Positions 62,917 to 64,000 of a stretch of DNA of 64,000 nucleotides are shown one piece after another. The translations under genes were made by a program, and so were the position numbers. The stretch is from Nitrospirota bacterium (GTDB lineage: Bacteria > Nitrospirota > Leptospirillia > Leptospirillales > Leptospirillaceae). Numbering within the stretch: position 1 is the first letter of the stretch; each line of letters opens with the position of its first letter. The stretch spans positions 16,049-80,048 of the forward strand of contig JAKAYA010000005.1 of assembly GCA_021826965.1 (NCBI GenBank), written 5' to 3'. The notes beneath the pieces are model-generated. The model made no database searches and was not told the origin of the DNA. It saw only the letters and a list, made by a program, of their open reading frames with translations.

Positions 62917-64000
62917 ATGAAACGGACCGCCCGATCAGCCAGAATCGTCTTCCTCGGCACGAGCGCCTTCCTGCTCTTTTTTCTGGCGACGATTCCTTCC
63001 CCCGACTGGCAGACCCAGCTCTGGCTCGGGATTTTCCTTTTTCTTGCCGGACTACTTCTGAAAACCTTTCTGGACGGAAAACGATGGGTCATTCTGTCCC
63101 TGATCGCCCTCTCGTTCTTTTCCACGCTCCGGTATGCGTGGTGGCGAACGACCGGAACGCTGGGACTGGGAGATCCCAAAGTGCACGGATACGAGTTTCC
63201 CTTCATTTTTCTCCTCTTCGGAGCGGAGCTCTATTCCTGGATCATTCTTGCTCTCGGATATCTCCAGACCGCCTTTCCGAGAGGACGGAAAGCCGATCCC
63301 CTGCCTCCCGAACCTCAAACGTGGCCGACCGTCGACATCCTGATCCCGACATACAATGAACCCCTGTCCGTGGTCCGGACCACCGTTCTGGCGGCTCTCA
63401 ACATCGACTGGCCTCCGGACAGGAAAAAAATCTTTCTTCTCGACGACGGAAACCGGGAAGAGTTCCGTGCGTTCGCGGCGCAATCGGGAGTCATCTATAT
63501 CGCCCGGCCCGAACATCGTCACGCCAAGGCCGGAAACATCAATTTCGCCCTTGCGCGCTCCGAAGGGAAGTACGTCGCCCTGTTCGACTGCGATCACATC
63601 CCGACACGTTCATTCCTCCAGACGACAGTCGGCATTCTCGAAAGGTCCCCGCGCACCGCCTTCGTCCAGACGCCCCACCACTTCTATTCGGCCGATCCTT
63701 ACGAACGGAACCTGAACGTCTTCAAGAAACTGCCCAACGAAGGCGAGCTGTTCTACGGAGTCATCCAGGACGGCAACGACCTCTGGAACGCATCGACGTT
63801 CTGCGGGTCCTGCACGGTCCTCCGGAGAAAGGCCCTGAACGAAATCCAGGGGTTCGCGGTCGACACTGTCACTGAAGACGCCCATACGTCGATCCGTTTG
63901 CACCGGAGAGGATGGGAGTCGGCCTATCTGAACCTTCCCCAGGCGGCCGGTCTCGCGACACCGTCCCTGTCCGCCCACATCCGTCAGCGCATCCGCTGGG
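62917..64000 (+). CDS. bcsA: Cellulose synthase catalytic subunit (BcsA-like), 3' end outside window
   Basis: At least 361 residues, cut by the window edge. Four hydrophobic segments precede a family 2 glycosyltransferase domain: DILIPTYNEP near 147, DDGN near 177, the metal-binding DCD in LFDCDHIPTRSF near 226, TEDAHTSIRLHRRGW near 322, and the start of the QxxRW motif (RQRIRW) in the last codons. The order and spacing fit BcsA; a c-di-GMP PilZ domain would lie beyond the edge. ATG at 62917, GGAGGG about 10 bases upstream. It makes beta-glucan from UDP-glucose across the inner membrane; subunit partners are not visible. Confidence 0.92.
   Translation, partial: MKRTARSARIVFLGTSAFLLFFLATIPSPDWQTQLWLGIFLFLAGLLLKTFLDGKRWVILSLIALSFFSTLRYAWWRTTGTLGLGDPKVHGYEFPFIFLLFGAELYSWIILALGYLQTAFPRGRKADPLPPEPQTWPTVDILIPTYNEPLSVVRTTVLAALNIDWPPDRKKIFLLDDGNREEFRAFAAQSGVIYIARPEHRHAKAGNINFALARSEGKYVALFDCDHIPTRSFLQTTVGILERSPRTAFVQTPHHFYSADPYERNLNVFKKLPNEGELFYGVIQDGNDLWNASTFCGSCTVLRRKALNEIQGFAVDTVTEDAHTSIRLHRRGWESAYLNLPQAAGLATPSLSAHIRQRIRW

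Overview
The window looks like part of the chromosome of a Leptospirillum-type bacterium (Nitrospirota, acidophilic iron oxidiser). This is inferred from a moderately high G+C, densely packed chromosome, a fused ArsR-ArsC gene next to arsB, several small c-type cytochromes, an FTR1 iron permease, many short metal-linked periplasmic proteins and a PolB2-type DNA polymerase behind lexA. No search was run, so the genus is an inference. I saw no rRNA, tRNA, insertion sequence, prophage or CRISPR array.

Layout. 1-5.1 kb: phoH (cut by the window edge), HD phosphodiesterase, ybeY and ftsY, facing aroE and a small membrane protein. 5.2-10.2 kb: uvrC coupled to a 1026-residue membrane protein with three AAA-like modules whose nucleotide-binding motifs all look damaged. 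10.2-15.1 kb: thiC behind a leader with an attenuator-like terminator, then a free-standing methionine synthase reactivation protein and a three-module metH. 15.1-25.8 kb: housekeeping genes (PhnP-like hydrolase, cyclophilin, typA, RlmI-type methyltransferase, recO, era, an SDR), two outer-membrane-type proteins and two hypotheticals. 26.3-29.1 kb: manC-manB for GDP-mannose.

29.2-32.5 kb is a stress island: single-domain haemoglobin, CDGSH protein, cytochrome c, a flavin reductase resembling the missing half of flavohaemoglobin, a SAP-like small protein and an NsrR-type regulator. 32.6-37.4 kb holds a membrane protein, a ligase-ACP-acyltransferase fusion and a beta-CASP nuclease. 37.6-40.6 kb is an iron-uptake operon (FTR1, cupredoxin-like protein, kelch protein) behind a promoter with a Fur-like palindrome. 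41-47 kb holds small metal/stress envelope proteins and arsRC-arsB with a palindromic operator. 47.2-53.5 kb has an RND pump, a YkgJ cysteine-cluster protein, a HAD hydrolase and pgi.

53.5-57.2 kb is the most interesting part: lexA, an apparently inactivated RadA/RecA-like protein, an 87-residue helical protein and a PolB2-like family B polymerase with altered catalytic motifs, packed as one operon behind a promoter that carries a palindrome unlike the classical LexA boxes. I propose it as an SOS-controlled damage-tolerance cassette built on a family B polymerase, analogous to lexA-imuA-imuB-dnaE2. It is followed by convergent TsdA-like and c4-like dihaem cytochromes, putA, an 800-bp gene-poor stretch with a HicB-like remnant, and the start of bcsA.

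Three convergent gene pairs (ftsY/aroE, metH/PhnP-like, polB2/tsdA) meet at exactly one shared CTAG, in which the two TAG stop codons overlap. Several promoters (arsRC, thiC leader) put an ATG about eight bases after the -10 box, consistent with leaderless transcripts.
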